Made by a program: the position numbers and the translations under genes. The notes beneath the pieces are model-generated. The model saw only the letters and a program-made list of their open reading frames with translations. It made no database searches and had not been told where the DNA came from. From contig CAJNOL010000871.1 in NCBI GenBank assembly GCA_905250125.1, forward strand, positions 33,515-97,514: DNA of 64,000 nt. The letters are read 5' to 3'. Of the stretch, positions 32,201 through 45,600 are shown piece by piece. Origin of the DNA: Rotaria sordida (lineage: Eukaryota > Rotifera > Eurotatoria > Philodinida > Philodinidae). Positions within the stretch are counted from its first letter, which is position 1. The number at the start of each line of letters is the position of its first letter.

Positions 32201-34807
32201 CTGATTGATCTATCGAAATGGATCGATCGTCGATTTAAGCAGGTTTAATTCGTCGGCGGCCGTAAAGGATGAGCGTTTACTCTAGTTGGTTGTGATGGGT
32301 ATATTACGAAGGAAACAGTAGTTTACGATTGCTAGATACAGCCACCTGAAACCACCAGCATATACCGTGCGCTACAATGTTTATTGCATGCATGTATACG
32401 GTCGCCGTATTATTACGCTAGTCATTTACAGTTGCTGTAAATAGCTACCAGAAGCAGTCACCGTTATCCGCCGTAATTGGTTGGTGTACGGCTGCGTACG
32501 ACCGAGCATGATTGACCTGGATATCTATAGTTCATGTTTTAAAGATATTTTCCGCTGAAAAATACACTTTTTTGTCAGGAAAATGTCAATAGTGGAAATC
32601 TAGAAGGGAGTTTCGCGGAAAATAACTAGGAAATCGAATATTTTTTAAAATTATTAATTAATATTTCATAAAAACTCAATATTTTTGAAAAATATTAATT
32701 GATAAGCGCATGGCCTTCTAATAGGACGTTTGAACTTTTTCTCAAACGTGGCCTTATACAGGCGTATCGATGAGGGAGGAGCTAAGGCTTTCCCTTCCCC
32801 ACTTTTGAGCTATGTCTGCAAAAATGTTTCATCTGTCTGTTAAGAAAATTTACCACATGGCGGATAGTTTCTGGGAAGATTTGGTAGGTATGTGCAACTC
32901 TGCAGAGATTTGGCAAACAGCCTACATTTTAAACGTTTTCGTTGTTGCCTTGTACAGTCATAGTCTCAGCACATACACATATAGATGATTCGTATTTCTA
33001 TTTGGTTCATTAGCTATCATTCTTTGCACCATACACAGGCACTAATTGCTCGTTGTAACCCAGTAACGCTAATGTACCGAGAGAGAGATATTGGGGACCG
33101 TGATACGTTTTCATGTATAAGGCACAACTTAAAAATTCTGACACAGTTACAATATTATCATTCATATACACCAATTAATTTCAATAAATAATTTACTTGT
33201 ATGTTTCATCTGTCATTATAGATGAACTATGCCTGTTCTTATCCGAAAGCTACATTTCAAGAGAAAATATATTTTGATAGCTTTCCAGAAAATGTACCAA
33301 AGTCCAAGGCCTTTCGATGAAGAAAACTCTCTCCAGCTGAAATATTCTTTGATTTGACCCTCATTCAAACAAGCCTCTGCCGAATTTTAACCCCTACCCA
33401 CTTTTGAAAATCATCGAGAACTCTGCTGATCTTCTCTATGGAAAATCTTGAAATTAAACTCATGAATCATCGACCTACTCACGCTTCTCCTCGGTCGACG
33501 ACAAGAACTCGTTCACGCAGAAATATTTTGAGTTCACATTTGTCAGAAGGTGCCTGCCAAATTTTAGCTCACTCTGATTTTTGAAAACAATTGAGAATCC
33601 TAGCCTTATACTGCGGTGGCCTTCTATTCTGGGCTTGGGATGGAGGCTAATCATGATTGAAAAAGGCAATATATATTTAAGCCATGGTTTGTAATGTGTA
33701 GTAATAAGATCGAAAGCTCATTGTCTCTATATCACTTTTAGCATCAACTCACACAATCTGAACTGCTAAGCAATGTTTTTACTGTACTTGTTGCTGGATT
33801 CGATACTACTTCTACTGCATTATCCTATTGCGCCCACGTTCTTGCTACTCACCAAGATGTGCAAGACAAGCTCTACAATGAAATTCTTGACTCATCGATT
33901 GAAATCGAATATGAACTATCGATGACGAAGATGACTTACATGGATATGTTCATTAAAGAAGTTCTTCGCATGTATCCAATCGCCACTCAAGTGGTGAATC
34001 GAGAATGCATGGAAGATGCGGATGTCAACGGCCATAAAATAGCCAAAGGTACAATCTCTTAGATAAATTTTGCCTGATTTTGTCTTTTACTTTTTAAAGT
34101 CAGACGCCACTGGTTTATCCACTGATGCTCTTCGTGTTTTTTGAAGTTGAGTTTTAAAGAAAGTATCAACTATTGGTAACTCATAAAATATAAATGACAA
34201 TAAAGTATTTTCTAGCAGTCGAATAAAAATAAGGAGTTGTCTGTTTAATCTAGTGGCATAGAAACAAACAAAAAAAAAACGAAAGCTAAGATCTGGTTTA
34301 CAACTGTCTATAAATCAAACAGAAAGGCATGAGCGATTACTATTCATTTCTATCTTTGGAGAGACTTGACTGGCAAAATTAAACAGTACAATTTTTTCAT
34401 GACTTTCTTTTCTTTGTTTTTCTGCTTTGTCAGGTGCGTTCATTCAAGTGGATATACTGTCGGTTCACTTCAATGAAGTTCTCTGGGGACCACTACCCGT
34501 GGACGAATTTCATCCAGAACGACATGAGACCACACGTCATCCCATGAGCTTTCTCACTTTCGGTGCCGGACCTCGTACTTGCCTCGGCGCTCGATTAGCT
34601 CTCAGTAAGTTATCTATTTGTCATAGACAGTAGTGTTCTAATAATTTATCCTGTTTTCTTTTTACAGTGGAAATCCAACTCTGCCTCATTCGTTTGCTGA
34701 CCAACTATCGTATTATGCCTTGTTCGACGAAAGACCCTCAATTAACCATACAGGAACTTGTAGGCTTTCATCCAACCAACCTCTGGATCAAGTTGGAAAA
34801 GCGCTAG
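29279..34807 (+). CDS. Cytochrome P450, CYP3-like, seven exons, 501 aa
   Basis: Exons: 29279-29507, 29566-29718, 29789-29977, 30706-31022, 33742-34048, 34434-34604, 34668-34807. They total 1506 nt with consistent phases and the normal length for a microsomal P450. Exon 1 encodes an N-terminal membrane anchor (about residues 3-25) and a proline-rich hinge. Landmarks are WKRQRHALNPAFTSGKLRSL (helix C), MDVIGRTAFGIE, I-helix AGFDTTS (314-320), K-helix ExxR E369-V-L-R372, PERH (426-429), and heme loop FGAGPRTCLG with the thiolate ligand C448. The helix-C and MDVI regions are closest to CYP3-type enzymes of the endoplasmic reticulum that oxidise diverse lipophilic compounds. Intron 2 (29719-29788) appears to end in TG. 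Intron 3 (29978-30705) begins with GC. Intron 4 is 2.7 kb and carries a GC-richer block. The catalytic residues are intact, so the gene appears functional. Confidence 0.94.
31300..32560. other. GC-richer island inside P450 intron 4
   Basis: Within the 2.7-kb intron (31023-33741), this block is visibly richer in G and C than its surroundings and has a different word use, including ACGGCCGTAAACG near 31427 and CGGCGGCCGTAAAGG near 32253. It probably represents an inserted element. Short ORFs inside it (31797-32006 plus, 31704-31895 minus) have no recognisable similarity. I could not define its ends. Confidence 0.45.
33300..33620. repeat. Diverged direct repeat in P450 intron 4, two copies
   Basis: CTGCCGAATTTTAACCC...TTTTGAAAATCATCGAGAA (about 33377-33422) recurs as CTGCCAAATTTTAG...TTTTGAAAACAATTGAGAA (about 33555-33597), giving a period of about 175 bp. 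Confidence 0.5.
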
Positions 34808-36280
34808 AAACTGTCTCTGAATTCAAAACATGACTCAATACTTGCGTTGTATGTTTATTCGTCATTTATATTCACTTTTTTCTTTTGGTTTGAAAAGCAA
34901 TACTCAAGCAGACAAGATTTTGTAAAAACATGTTTTAACGCTTGAAATCGTTCTTTTTTCCCCGTTTTGGGCGTGACTGTAGGTGTGAGTCCTTAGTCAA
35001 TTCATTCCAACACCCACACCCACATCATTCGTAAGTAAAATGAAATTTATCATTGACTCAAAATATTTGATGAATATTGAGAGATACAACATCAGATGTA
35101 TTTGTCAATGATAATAAATAACTTGAGTTTTTTGATAAAAAAGTCAAATTTATTTCTTTAAAATTTAATATTCCACGCACGAAAATTTAAATAAATATGA
35201 CAAATTGGATAAAAATTATTATTATTATTCGAATTTGTCAAATAGGTGATTTTAAGAAAATCAGTTTTCTTTTGAATATCTTTTTTTAAAATAGTCTAAA
35301 TGATTTTTTTCAAACTAATGTCAAATGTAATTTTAATGTCAAATAATGATTATGAAGTATTGGGTGAAATGAATTTTTTTCTAGATGAGCTAATTTTTTT
35401 TTCATAGAATGAAAGTAATTCAATCTCAGATCTTCTCATAAATACTGATGCATTTAGAAAATATTTTTCTTCAATTCATTTAAATTTCAAATTATTTTGA
35501 AAAATAAATAAAAGAATTAAAAAAATTATAAACAAACCAAAAATGCATTGAATAAATGTAAAACGGATATAATATTTGCTTAATTGACATTATATATTGT
35601 TCTAACATTGACAAAATAATACAAACAGTCAAAAATCTTAAAATTTATATTGACGAACGATTAGAAAAATATTGAATTTTGTTGAGAAAATAATTCTTGG
35701 TTTAAAAGAAAAAGAATAGGAGTTTTCTATAAGTTAACTGCCTGATAAATCCATATAAAATTATTTTCAAATTGGAAACATCAGAACTCAATTGAGTTTA
35801 ATTATGCATTACTTATGAGTACAGATTAATCAAGAAGAATAAAAATAATTATTTATCTGACTACCTTCTTCATTTCTGCATGACTTTACTATATATGTTT
35901 TGACTCCTTTAATGAATTGATTGTTTTTGAGCTTATTTCGATCTGTATTGTTGACTATATATATTGTCACTTGATCATTTAGCTGGTGACGAAGAGGACT
36001 AAAAAAAAATCCTAACAGCAATAATAAAACTAAGGAGAAATCTTCGTATTGGTTCATATTTAGTAATGATCAATAATACTGAAACACAAACATACTCCAT
36101 TGAAGCGCATCATGATGAATCAAACGCTTTACTAAAATAAAATGTTAAAATCGTTGTTGTAATAAATATTAACTTGATATCCGACGGATGTAATATAGAA
36201 AAAAAGCTGTTATTAAAATCCACTGTGAGAGTACAGTATCAAACACGGTACAGATATCTATGCTTTAGATAGAATTACAG
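34808..36280. other. Intergenic, downstream of P450
   Basis: Very AT-rich, with no supported gene. A telomere-like hairpin at 34969-35027 is listed separately. Confidence 0.5.
34969..35027. repeat. Telomere-like hairpin downstream of the P450 gene
   Basis: GGGCGTGACTGTAGGTGTGA (34969-34988) faces AACACCCACACCCACATC (about 35009-35026), with a spacer of about 20 bp. It lies about 160 bp after the P450 stop codon. Confidence 0.6.
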
Positions 36281-36790
36281 AGCACACATTTCTCTTCCAG
36301 AATATGCCACAGTCATCTGATGATGTAAATTTCAATAAATTTTTAACTATGGTTACTACACCATGCCCTAGTGAAAATTCTAAAAGAACTAGGGTATATA
36401 TTGAGACATAGCTAAGCTATCAAATTTTAGATATATTTTTCTAGAGGCTTCTAGAAGACCCCAAATGATTAGAAAAACCGAACCTTTAAATTTTGACTTG
36501 AAATTTTGCGCATCTGTAGACAGAAGCTAGTATAGCAAAGACCTACAAATGTACGAAGGTCCAGGTTAAAATTCGAAGATTCAATTTTGCTGAAAATTTT
36601 GATGCGTACAGGAGCTGCTAAAAAATAAACATATTAAATACTCGATAACTTAGTCAAATCTCGCTATATACCCTAGTTCTTTTAGGAGTTTCATTAGGGC
36701 ACTATATAGTAATTGTAGTTAAAATTCATTGAAATTTACATCATCAGTTGGCTGTAGCATATTCTGAAAGAGAAATTTGTGCTTGTGGTG
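36281..36790. repeat. Fold-back element, arms about 145 bp
   Basis: The left arm (36281-36420) and right arm (36641-36790) are inverted copies: CTGATGATGTAAATTTCAAT at about 36317 pairs with ATTGAAATTTACATCATCAG at about 36729, and AAAAGAACTAGGGTATAT pairs with ATATACCCTAGTTCTTTT. The 220-bp centre is not palindromic and non-coding. Confidence 0.8.
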
Positions 36791-39700
36791 TCACATCTTT
36801 TTAACGTTTATGTTTAGTTCTCTTAATATCTTTTTGAAAAAAATAAGGAATTTTCCAAGAATTAGAAAGAAAATTTGATTCGTCTAAAATGCCATTTTGA
36901 GATTATGTTCTAGAAAATCTGTGACATCTGTTTTAATAAGTTTCTCGAGGTTTTCCTAACTAAATATATATAACGAAGTAAACACATTGAAATAGTTTAT
37001 GAATTATAAAAACTTGAAGTTTTTGCCAAGTTTTATTATCTTTATCGATAGTATTCAAGTTTCAAAGTTCAAATAAGTATTATTGAACAGAAAGTTTTCA
37101 CCAAATCGTAGAGCGTAGAATTGTATATCAATTTGTATAGTTTTCAATTCTGTAAACAAAGATATTGACGTTAAGAAAAGCGAAACAAGAAAAAGATTTG
37201 AATTTTTGCTCGGTTGAGTAAAATCTCAATCAAATTAAAACACCCTGATCTTTGCGGACAAACATGTTTTTTATTCTGATCTTATGACGTTATTGTGGTC
37301 TGCACTGATTAAAAGTCAAATCATTTTTAAAGCTTATTAAAAAATCGGAAAAAACGTATAAATGAATTTTATCTTTTATCACCTAATTTAGTTTTGCTGA
37401 ACTCAAATTGTCTTATAATGCTTCTATGTAAGAAAAAATAGCTTTTTTATTATTTTTTAATAAGGAGATTATAGTTATAAATTGAGATCTTCAGTTCAAT
37501 TGAATAACCAACTCCTATGTTCAATAAAATCAACTTGAGTGCATAATTCGTAGCAGAATTTTATTTCTTTTTTATCGTCACTGATAATTCTCTTCAAAAT
37601 GAATAATAACTTAGTACTTGACTCATACTGAAAATTGAAACAAAAAAGACCTTTTAAAACCAGGTATTTTTAAAGATAGAATGAATCGGTTTTCTATCAT
37701 CAATTTCAGGTTTCTCTGTTTCAAAATTACACAAAAACTGAAATTATTGAATTTTATGTCATACACATACTCGTGTTATTATGAAAATCTGAATGAAAAA
37801 TATCAATCACGAGATACGAATTGATTAGCCTGTACCAGCTAGAAGAACAGAGCCGAAACGTATTGAATAAATAAATAAATAAGTAATATCAATATTAAGA
37901 AAGAGCTCGAAAAAATAAACGCTTTAAAAATAATTCAAAATGACCTTTTGAAAAACCAGAAATGAGTTGTAATTCACGTCGATTAAGTATTTTATTTGTG
38001 ATTTTCGGATTGTTTGAACAAATGCGAAGTTGTATTCCTTTGATGAGATTCATAAGCAAAGTGTACTCAAAAACATCCATACTATCTGTCACATCCTCAC
38101 ACTCTTCAAACTTTGGTGGAATAGGATGACAATGCAGTACATTAAATGAAAAAAGAAACCATTATTTTTTTTATTGTTTATCTAATACATGTAGTTGTAA
38201 AAGCTACCAACACGAACAACGAACAATCGAAACTATTTATGTCTTTTTCAGGTAAAATGATATGAAGTGCACGTTTCTCGTTGAACTCTGTAGAATGGAC
38301 CGTCACAGAAAACGTTAAATTTTTAAAGATTATTGAAAGAAATTCCAGCAGGTCAATTTTATTATGACGATTTGTTGTTTTGGGTGAAAAGCTTGCTTGA
38401 ATCTGGAATTCCGTTTTTTTTAATGATATCTACCACGTGTTCAATTTATATAATGCTTGAAAGGAGTCCACGCTCGAATTTCAGACAATAGAATAGGATT
38501 TTGCCTGTGCATTAAAGCTTTGCTTGAAACATGGAAAGATTCAGTATTCTGTAATTGAAGAGAACATCAATGTAGCATATAAAGGTGTCTGATAAGGCTC
38601 TTATCTTGAAAAGATTGAACTTATTCAAGGCAATTTAAAGCTCTTCTAGTTGTATTGCAGAAATATTCTAAAAAATAATTCCCTTGCTCTTAACGAAACA
38701 ATACAGCACATGTTCCGAATCAGAACAGCTTTTCAAACGCCTTGAGAAATTCCTCTTTTTTCCTAAAGAATTTATATAAGAGTATATAGGTTTTTTATAT
38801 TTTTGAGTAAAGAAATGTTTTCTGAATCGAGTGATATAAAAGTCATTTAATTATCTCAAAAAATAAGTAAATAATTACCGCTAGTTCGAAAGTGATTGGA
38901 TTTGTCCGTATTAGGAGTACTGTGCATAATAAGAACGACAAGCCAAAACATGTTTCTAATAAGGACAGATTATGTAAAATGTATGGAAAATAAATAGTTT
39001 TCAATAAAAGAATATTTTCACTATCTAAACTTGAAAATTTTTTGTGTTCCCGTGACAAAAGTTGTTCTTTATCAATCAAGAAATATTAATCTCAAGGTTG
39101 AGAATTTTTCGATTCACATTGAGAAAGATATTAAAATTTAAAAAATAACTCGCCTGCCCTTTTTTAGGAAGGCTTTTCTTAATTTAAACAGTCAGCGAGA
39201 AACTGTTCCTCATACGAACATTCTACGTAAAATATAGAAAAATAAATCTTTTTAGTAAACATACTTTTTAAAATCTCACCTTGAAAATTTTGATATAGTT
39301 CTTTTTACAAAAAAGTTTTCTTAATTTAGTGTGAATTAAGTTCCAGCGGTTCGAGATAAACGAACGTTTTTCTTTCATATCTGCAATATAAATAAAAAGT
39401 TCTGAAATTATCGTTGAATTATTACTATTATAATTTAATCATAATTTAAATTTATAAAAAACATGTGATGTTTTATTGAATCTATATTGAAGTTTTTCAG
39501 AATTTTAGTTTCTTTGATCTTAAAAATCATTCCCCAAAAATTTCAATAATGTATCGCAAACAATCTCATGTTTTAAATAAAGTTCATCAAAAATAGTTAT
39601 TTCAAGTAAATAAAAGTATAGTCGACTTAAGTAAATAAATTAAAATAAAACTGAAGGAACTGCTATTGATATTTGTTTTATTTGAATTTTTTATTCAAAT

Positions 39701-40019
39701 ACGTGTAAACGTCACAAGAAATATCAAATTCCAGATAAAGATCAATCTCAATAGTTTTCCCTTGAAGTCAGGTCAATGCCGATGAAAAGAATTTTTATTA
39801 CTTCTAATTTCAATTTCTGTGGTAAATATACACTGAATATTTCTTACTTTTTCAGTACATTGTATTTTTTGTCATGAATTAAATCTTTTATCTACTTAGA
39901 TCAAAGAATTTGATAGTCAGATCCCGTCGGATACACTTAGGATCCGATGGAATCCTGTTGAAATCATACCCGAATATTTCGGCCTTCTTTGACCCTTCCC
40001 TACTTCTTCCCTCTTGTGC
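36791..40019. other. Intergenic, AT-rich
   Basis: No intact gene over 3.2 kb. One possible coding relic is listed at 37895-38140. A weak imperfect direct repeat (about 38950-39030 versus 39210-39290) is visible. Confidence 0.45.
37895..38140 (-). pseudogene. Possible transposase N-terminal relic
   Basis: An open minus-strand frame extends upstream of its ATG at 38092 into CHPIPPKFEECEDVTD and ends with NRRELQLISGFSKGHFELFL before a stop. The last part resembles the N-terminal helix of DDE-type transposases of the Harbinger/ISL2EU kind (a GxSxxxFExxL pattern), but the catalytic domain is missing. The similarity is by eye only. Confidence 0.3.
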
Positions 40020-40830
40020 AACTAGGTGCAAATTAATATCTTAAATCTAATTTATTTCAACTTATTATTATTTTCAATTGTTGCATGATAAATTTAAAAA
40101 CAAAATAAAATAAAATAAACTGCAATAAAAGTTTTAAATAATACAATAAAAATTTAAAAAATAACAAAAATAAAACACGATAAAGTAAATTAGAAAAAAT
40201 ACCATAAAATAAAAAACAATAAAATGATAATGAAAATGAGTAAACTGAAATAAAAATTAAGTTAAATTCACATAAACCCAAAATTAAAAAAAGTAAAGAA
40301 AATTAAAAAAATAAAATAAAAAAAACACAGTAAAATAAATCAAATCAAATGCCATAAAATAAAAAATAATAACATTAAATAACATTAAATATAAACATAT
40401 ACTGACTGTTGACTGACTCCATGCCGCAATAAAATCTAAAATAAAATGAGCGAAAATGAAACAAAAAACAATAAAAAAAACTTTTATTAAATTCAAATAA
40501 GACTAAAATGATAAAAAAAGAAAAGAAAAGAAACAATTTATATTTACTCCCGATTGACTTCATGCCGTAACAAAACCTAAAATAACATATGATCGAATAA
40601 AACATCAAGCAATAAAATCAAGATAAAATAAAATCAAAAGTTTGTATTCACGGTTGATTGATTTCATCGCCTCCCAATATCTAAAACAAAGAAAATAAAA
40701 TACAGTAAAAAATAAGAAAATAAAAATTAAGTTAAATTTAATTAAAACAAAACAAAAATAAAATAAAACTAAATAAACTAAATAAAATACATTAAATAAA
40801 AAACAGTCCTTTTACACTACAGCGCCTTAA
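40020..40830. repeat. A-rich low-complexity tract with degenerate minisatellite
   Basis: Runs of AAATAAAAT-type words. Embedded in them, a GACTGACTCCATGCCGCAA...AAATCTAAAATAAAAT segment recurs in degenerate form near 40410, 40550 and 40650. The long minus-strand ORFs here come only from the absence of G/C and are not genes. Confidence 0.65.
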
Positions 40831-42204
40831 GGCATTTGATTGGTCACAGAACGAACAAGTGTAAAACTATCTAAAATAAAAATAAGAAACTCATGCGCTC
40901 AACCCAAGAAAATGCAACTATGAATTTTTATTACAAGTGGAGTTATTTTGAACGTAAAATTGAAAAAAAAAACTAAAGAAGTTCTTTAATAACAGGAACG
41001 CTTGGATAAGAATTCAAGTGCATGAACTAGAATTTCAAGCGATAGAACAAGAAATTCAAGAACTTGAGCTCACCGAAAGGTCTCAAGTCTTGCCTCAAGA
41101 TGTGTTCATAGCGCACGACATTCTTGCTCAAGGGGTTCATATTTGTCATGCGCATGCCACAAGAAGTTCGACTAGTGTATTTAACATGATGATTCATTGT
41201 TCTATTTAGAGATAGATACATTTGATTATTCTACATGAATAATCAAAAGTGCAATTATTATTATTATAAATTGTGATTCATGTCCTGATCGACTTAGCCC
41301 TTTCAATCTTGATAATTTCTTGCGTTCTGCACGCACACGAAGAAAAATAGCTGAGTCTCTCTCTTACGTTCTGTCGTCACAATCACCTATGTTTTAAACC
41401 TTGCATCATTATCGATAGTGATATGAAACGATTTGTTTCAAAACACATTGTACGATATCCGTCGTCTAAGAAGACGACAGAACGCTAAATATTTTTTTAC
41501 ACTCTGCATGTCATGTCGTAGATGACGTGCCGGACTGAAAGAATGAATTGTAATATATATGGTCCACTTTATGTCTTATAAGCTGATCTGAGGATAATAG
41601 CAACAATGTGATCAAAAATTCAACAAAGAAAAATTTTTTTTTTCGTTTAGTATTATTCATCAATTCCTCGTTCATTATTAGAATGGAACCAAAGGATTTT
41701 CTTCTTGAGTAAAATACCTATTTACTCAATATCGTATTGTTTTTTTATATTCTTGTTGCACATACATTTTTAGTATAAACGAAATATGTTTTATCGATAT
41801 TTTATTGAAATTAGAAAATATGAATAACAGAAAAAAATTGAAATAAGAAAAAATACGAACTATGTAAGATAAGGAAAAAGAAAAGTTTGCAAGAATAAAA
41901 ATAAAAGAAGTCAATTGGTTAAAAAAAATAAGCATGGAAAACTAACTAAAATAGAATGTTTGTTCGTTTTGATGATGATGAACGACACCATACTACTTCT
42001 AAACGTGTGATACTGCTTTTGTATCGTTCGTCCTACAAAGAAAATAAAACTCTTCGTGCAATTCATATGGGATTAAAATCAGCATTATGTTATTACGACA
42101 TACCTAATTTAAACATTCTATTCAGATATTCTACTCGCTTCAAAGAAACGATGACGTGCAATCTCCCATTGAAATTTGCTCCAAGATGGGTGACTGATAA
42201 CAAC
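40831..42204. other. Intergenic before the satellite
   Basis: No supported gene. A compact hairpin GTCGTCTAAGAAGACGAC lies at about 41461-41478. The plus ORF at 41956-42285 runs into the satellite and is not called. Confidence 0.45.
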
Positions 42205-42640
42205 GGTATCCAAAAAAATTTGTTCAATCCGAAACAAAGATTTCAAGTCGCTTATATTTACCGCGAGAACACGAAACAGGATTAATTCGAACCAAACAAA
42301 TATTTCAGCATTGTGTTCTATCCGAAACACAGATTTCAACTTGCTTGTATTAACCAGGAGCACACGGTACAGGAACAATTTAAAGGAAACACATTTCCCA
42401 ATATCGTGTTCAATTCCAAAACACAGATTCCCAGTTGATTATCTTAACCGGCAGACCACAATACAGGAATAATTCAAAGCAAACACATATTCCAATACTG
42501 TGTTTAATTCGACACATAGCTTTCAACTTGCTTATATTAACTAGGAGAACATGATGCAGAAATAATTCGGAATAAACAAATATTTCAGTATTGTGTTCAA
42601 CTTGAAACAAATATTCTACGAACATTATATAATCCGAGAA
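42205..42640. repeat. Satellite, monomeric part: about 93-bp units
   Basis: TGTGTTCWAYYCRAAACACAG-like words recur at 42313, 42406, 42500 and 42593, a period of 93-94 bp, for about four to five copies. Each unit also contains TTCAARGCAAACAAATATTYC. These units are relatives of the half-units of the adjoining 182-bp array. Confidence 0.75.
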
Positions 42641-45600
42641 CACTTCGTCAATGAAAATTTCCTAAAAACTTATTCAAATATACACTCCAATCCCAAGCAA
42701 ACAATGACACATGATAATATCATCATAAACACTCAATCAAGGAATAACTCATACAAAACACCAATTTGACAACTTCACTGAACTATAATTAAATGTTTGG
42801 GTTCAACTACATCGTCGACGAGCACTGCCTTAATGAACACTTCGCATTAGAAAGGCATTCAACTATTTCCTACGATTCGAAGAAAACGACACTACTTGAT
42901 TACATCATCCGAAACACCAAATGAAGGAATCATTCACACAAAACAGCCGTCCGACTATTTCGTTCAACCATAAATAAATATTTCCGGTTTACTTCAATCT
43001 TCGACGAACACTGCCTAAATGAAAAACTCACATAAAACAGCTATTCGTGTGCTTCCATCAATTCGTAGCCAACCGTTGTACTTGATTACATTATCAACAA
43101 CACTACATCAAAGAATGACACACACAAAACACTTATCCCACTATACTCCTAACGATAAGCAAATATTCCAGTTTAATTCAATCATCGATCAACACTCGCT
43201 CAATGAATAATTCACACCAATAAGCTATTCGTGAATTTCATTCCATTCGAAGTAAACAATGCTACTTAATTACGTCATCAGAAACACTTACTCAGGGAAT
43301 AATTAGCAAACAGATATCTGACTATTTCGCTCAACTATAAACGAATATTTCGGTTTAATCGAATCATAAAAAAATACATGTTCAATAAACAACTCGCATT
43401 AATCAACCATTCGCGCATTTCCTTCACTTCAAAGCCAACAATCATACTTCCTTATGTGACGGCAAACCGTACATCAAGAATGACTCCTACAAAACACTTA
43501 TCTAATTATTTTGCTGAACGATAAGCAAATACTCCGGTTCGATCCGATCATAAAATCACGCGCTCTATGAACAACTCACAGAAATAAATTATTCATCTAT
43601 TTCCTTCGCTTTGAACGCAACAATCCTCATTCATCATACCACTGCAAACACTAACTCGAAGAATCACCTACACAAAACACCTATCTGACTACTTCACCGA
43701 ACTATACGCAAATATTCGCATTTAACTAAATCGTCCACAAATATTCGCTAAATCAACAACTCACACTAATAAGCTATACATGTATTTCAATCAATTCTAA
43801 ACAAACAATGGTAAATAATCACATCATCACAAACCCTCAATCCACGAATAACTATCAAGCAGCTATCTAACTATTTCGCCGAAACATTAGCAAATAATCC
43901 AATTTATTTCAATACTCCCGAACACAGGCGAAGTGAACACCTCAAAGCAACAAGTTATTCATGTATTTGCTTCGATCCAAACCAAACAATCGTACTTCAT
44001 TACATCATCAAAAATACTACACCAAAGAACAACTAGCAAACAACTGTCTGACCATTTAGCTGAACTATAATCAAATATTCCAGTTTACTTTCATTTTCGA
44101 CGAACATTCGCCATAGGAACAACTACCACCATTAAGCTATTCATGTGTTTCATTTCATTCGAAGCAAACAATGGTACTTAATTACATCATCCAATGCACT
44201 GAATCAACGAAAAACTACCAAACAGCTATCTGACCATATAGTTGAATGGTGACCAAATATTTCGCTTTAGCTAAATTGTCAATGAAAACTCGATACATGA
44301 ACAACTCATACCAATAAGCTATACATGTATTTCATTCGATTCGAAACAAACAATGTCACTTGATTAGATCATGAGAAACACTAAACAAAAGGACAAATAG
44401 CAAAACCCTATCTGACTATTTTCCTGAACTATAAGCACATATTCCACTTTACTTCAATCGTGGACGATCACTCCAGAAAGCAACAACTCACACTAATAAG
44501 CTATTCATGTACTTCACTCGATTCGAACCCAACAATACTACTTGATTATATGAGCAGAAACATTAAATCAAAGAATAACCTCCAAACACCTATCTGACTA
44601 TTTCAGAGAACTATAAGCAAATATTCCAGTTTACTTCAATGGTTCACGAACACTCGCGATATGAACTACTCACATAAATAAGCTATTCAGGTATTTCAGC
44701 CGATTCAAAGCAAACAATGGTACTTAACTATATTATCAGAAACACTAAACCAAGGAATAACTTTCAAACACCTATCTCACTATTTCGCTGAAGTATGCCC
44801 AAATATACTACTAAAATGAATTGTCGGCGAAAACCGGATACATGAACAACATAAACCAATAACCTATTTATCTATTTCATTGGGTTCGAAACAAATACTA
44901 GTACTGGATAATATCCTTAGAAGTATTCCATCAATGAATAACTACCAAAAACCTATCTGACTACTTCCCTGAACTATAAGCAAATATTCTCCTTGAATTC
45001 ACCCTTAAAAAGCACTCGCTCAATGAACCACTCGTATTAATCAACTATTCATCTATTTCCTTCGATTCAAAGTCAAGAATTTCACTTCCTTTTATTATTC
45101 CCAACAATAAATCAAAGAATGACTCATACAATATATCTATTTGGCTATTTTGCCGAACTGTAAGCGAATATTCTGTTTTACTTCGATGGTCGACGAACAC
45201 TCGCGAAATGAACAACTCACAGTAATTAGCTGTTCATCTGTTTCATTCTACTTCCAGCAAACAATGGAAGTTAATTACATGATTAGAAACACTCAATGGA
45301 AGAATAACTACCAAACACCTATGTAATTATTTCGCTGAATTGAAAACAAATATTCGACTTTCATTCAATCGTCCACGAACACTCGCTCAATGAATAATTG
45401 ACAGCAATAATCTATTCATCTACTTCATTAGATTCGAAGCACACAATGGTACTTGATTACATCATCAGAAACACTCAATCAATAAATAACTAGGAAACAC
45501 GTTTCTGACTATCTCGCTGAACCATAACCAAATATTCCAGTTTACTTCAATAGTCTACGAATACTCACAGAATGAACAACTCACACGAATAAACTATTCA

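Noticed and set aside
40057-40608. Three overlapping minus-strand ORFs rich in Phe/Leu/Tyr
   Set aside because: They are products of A-rich low-complexity DNA, not membrane proteins.
41956-42285. 109-codon plus-strand ORF
   Set aside because: Its end is made of satellite units and the rest has no similarity; an intact frame of this length is possible by chance.
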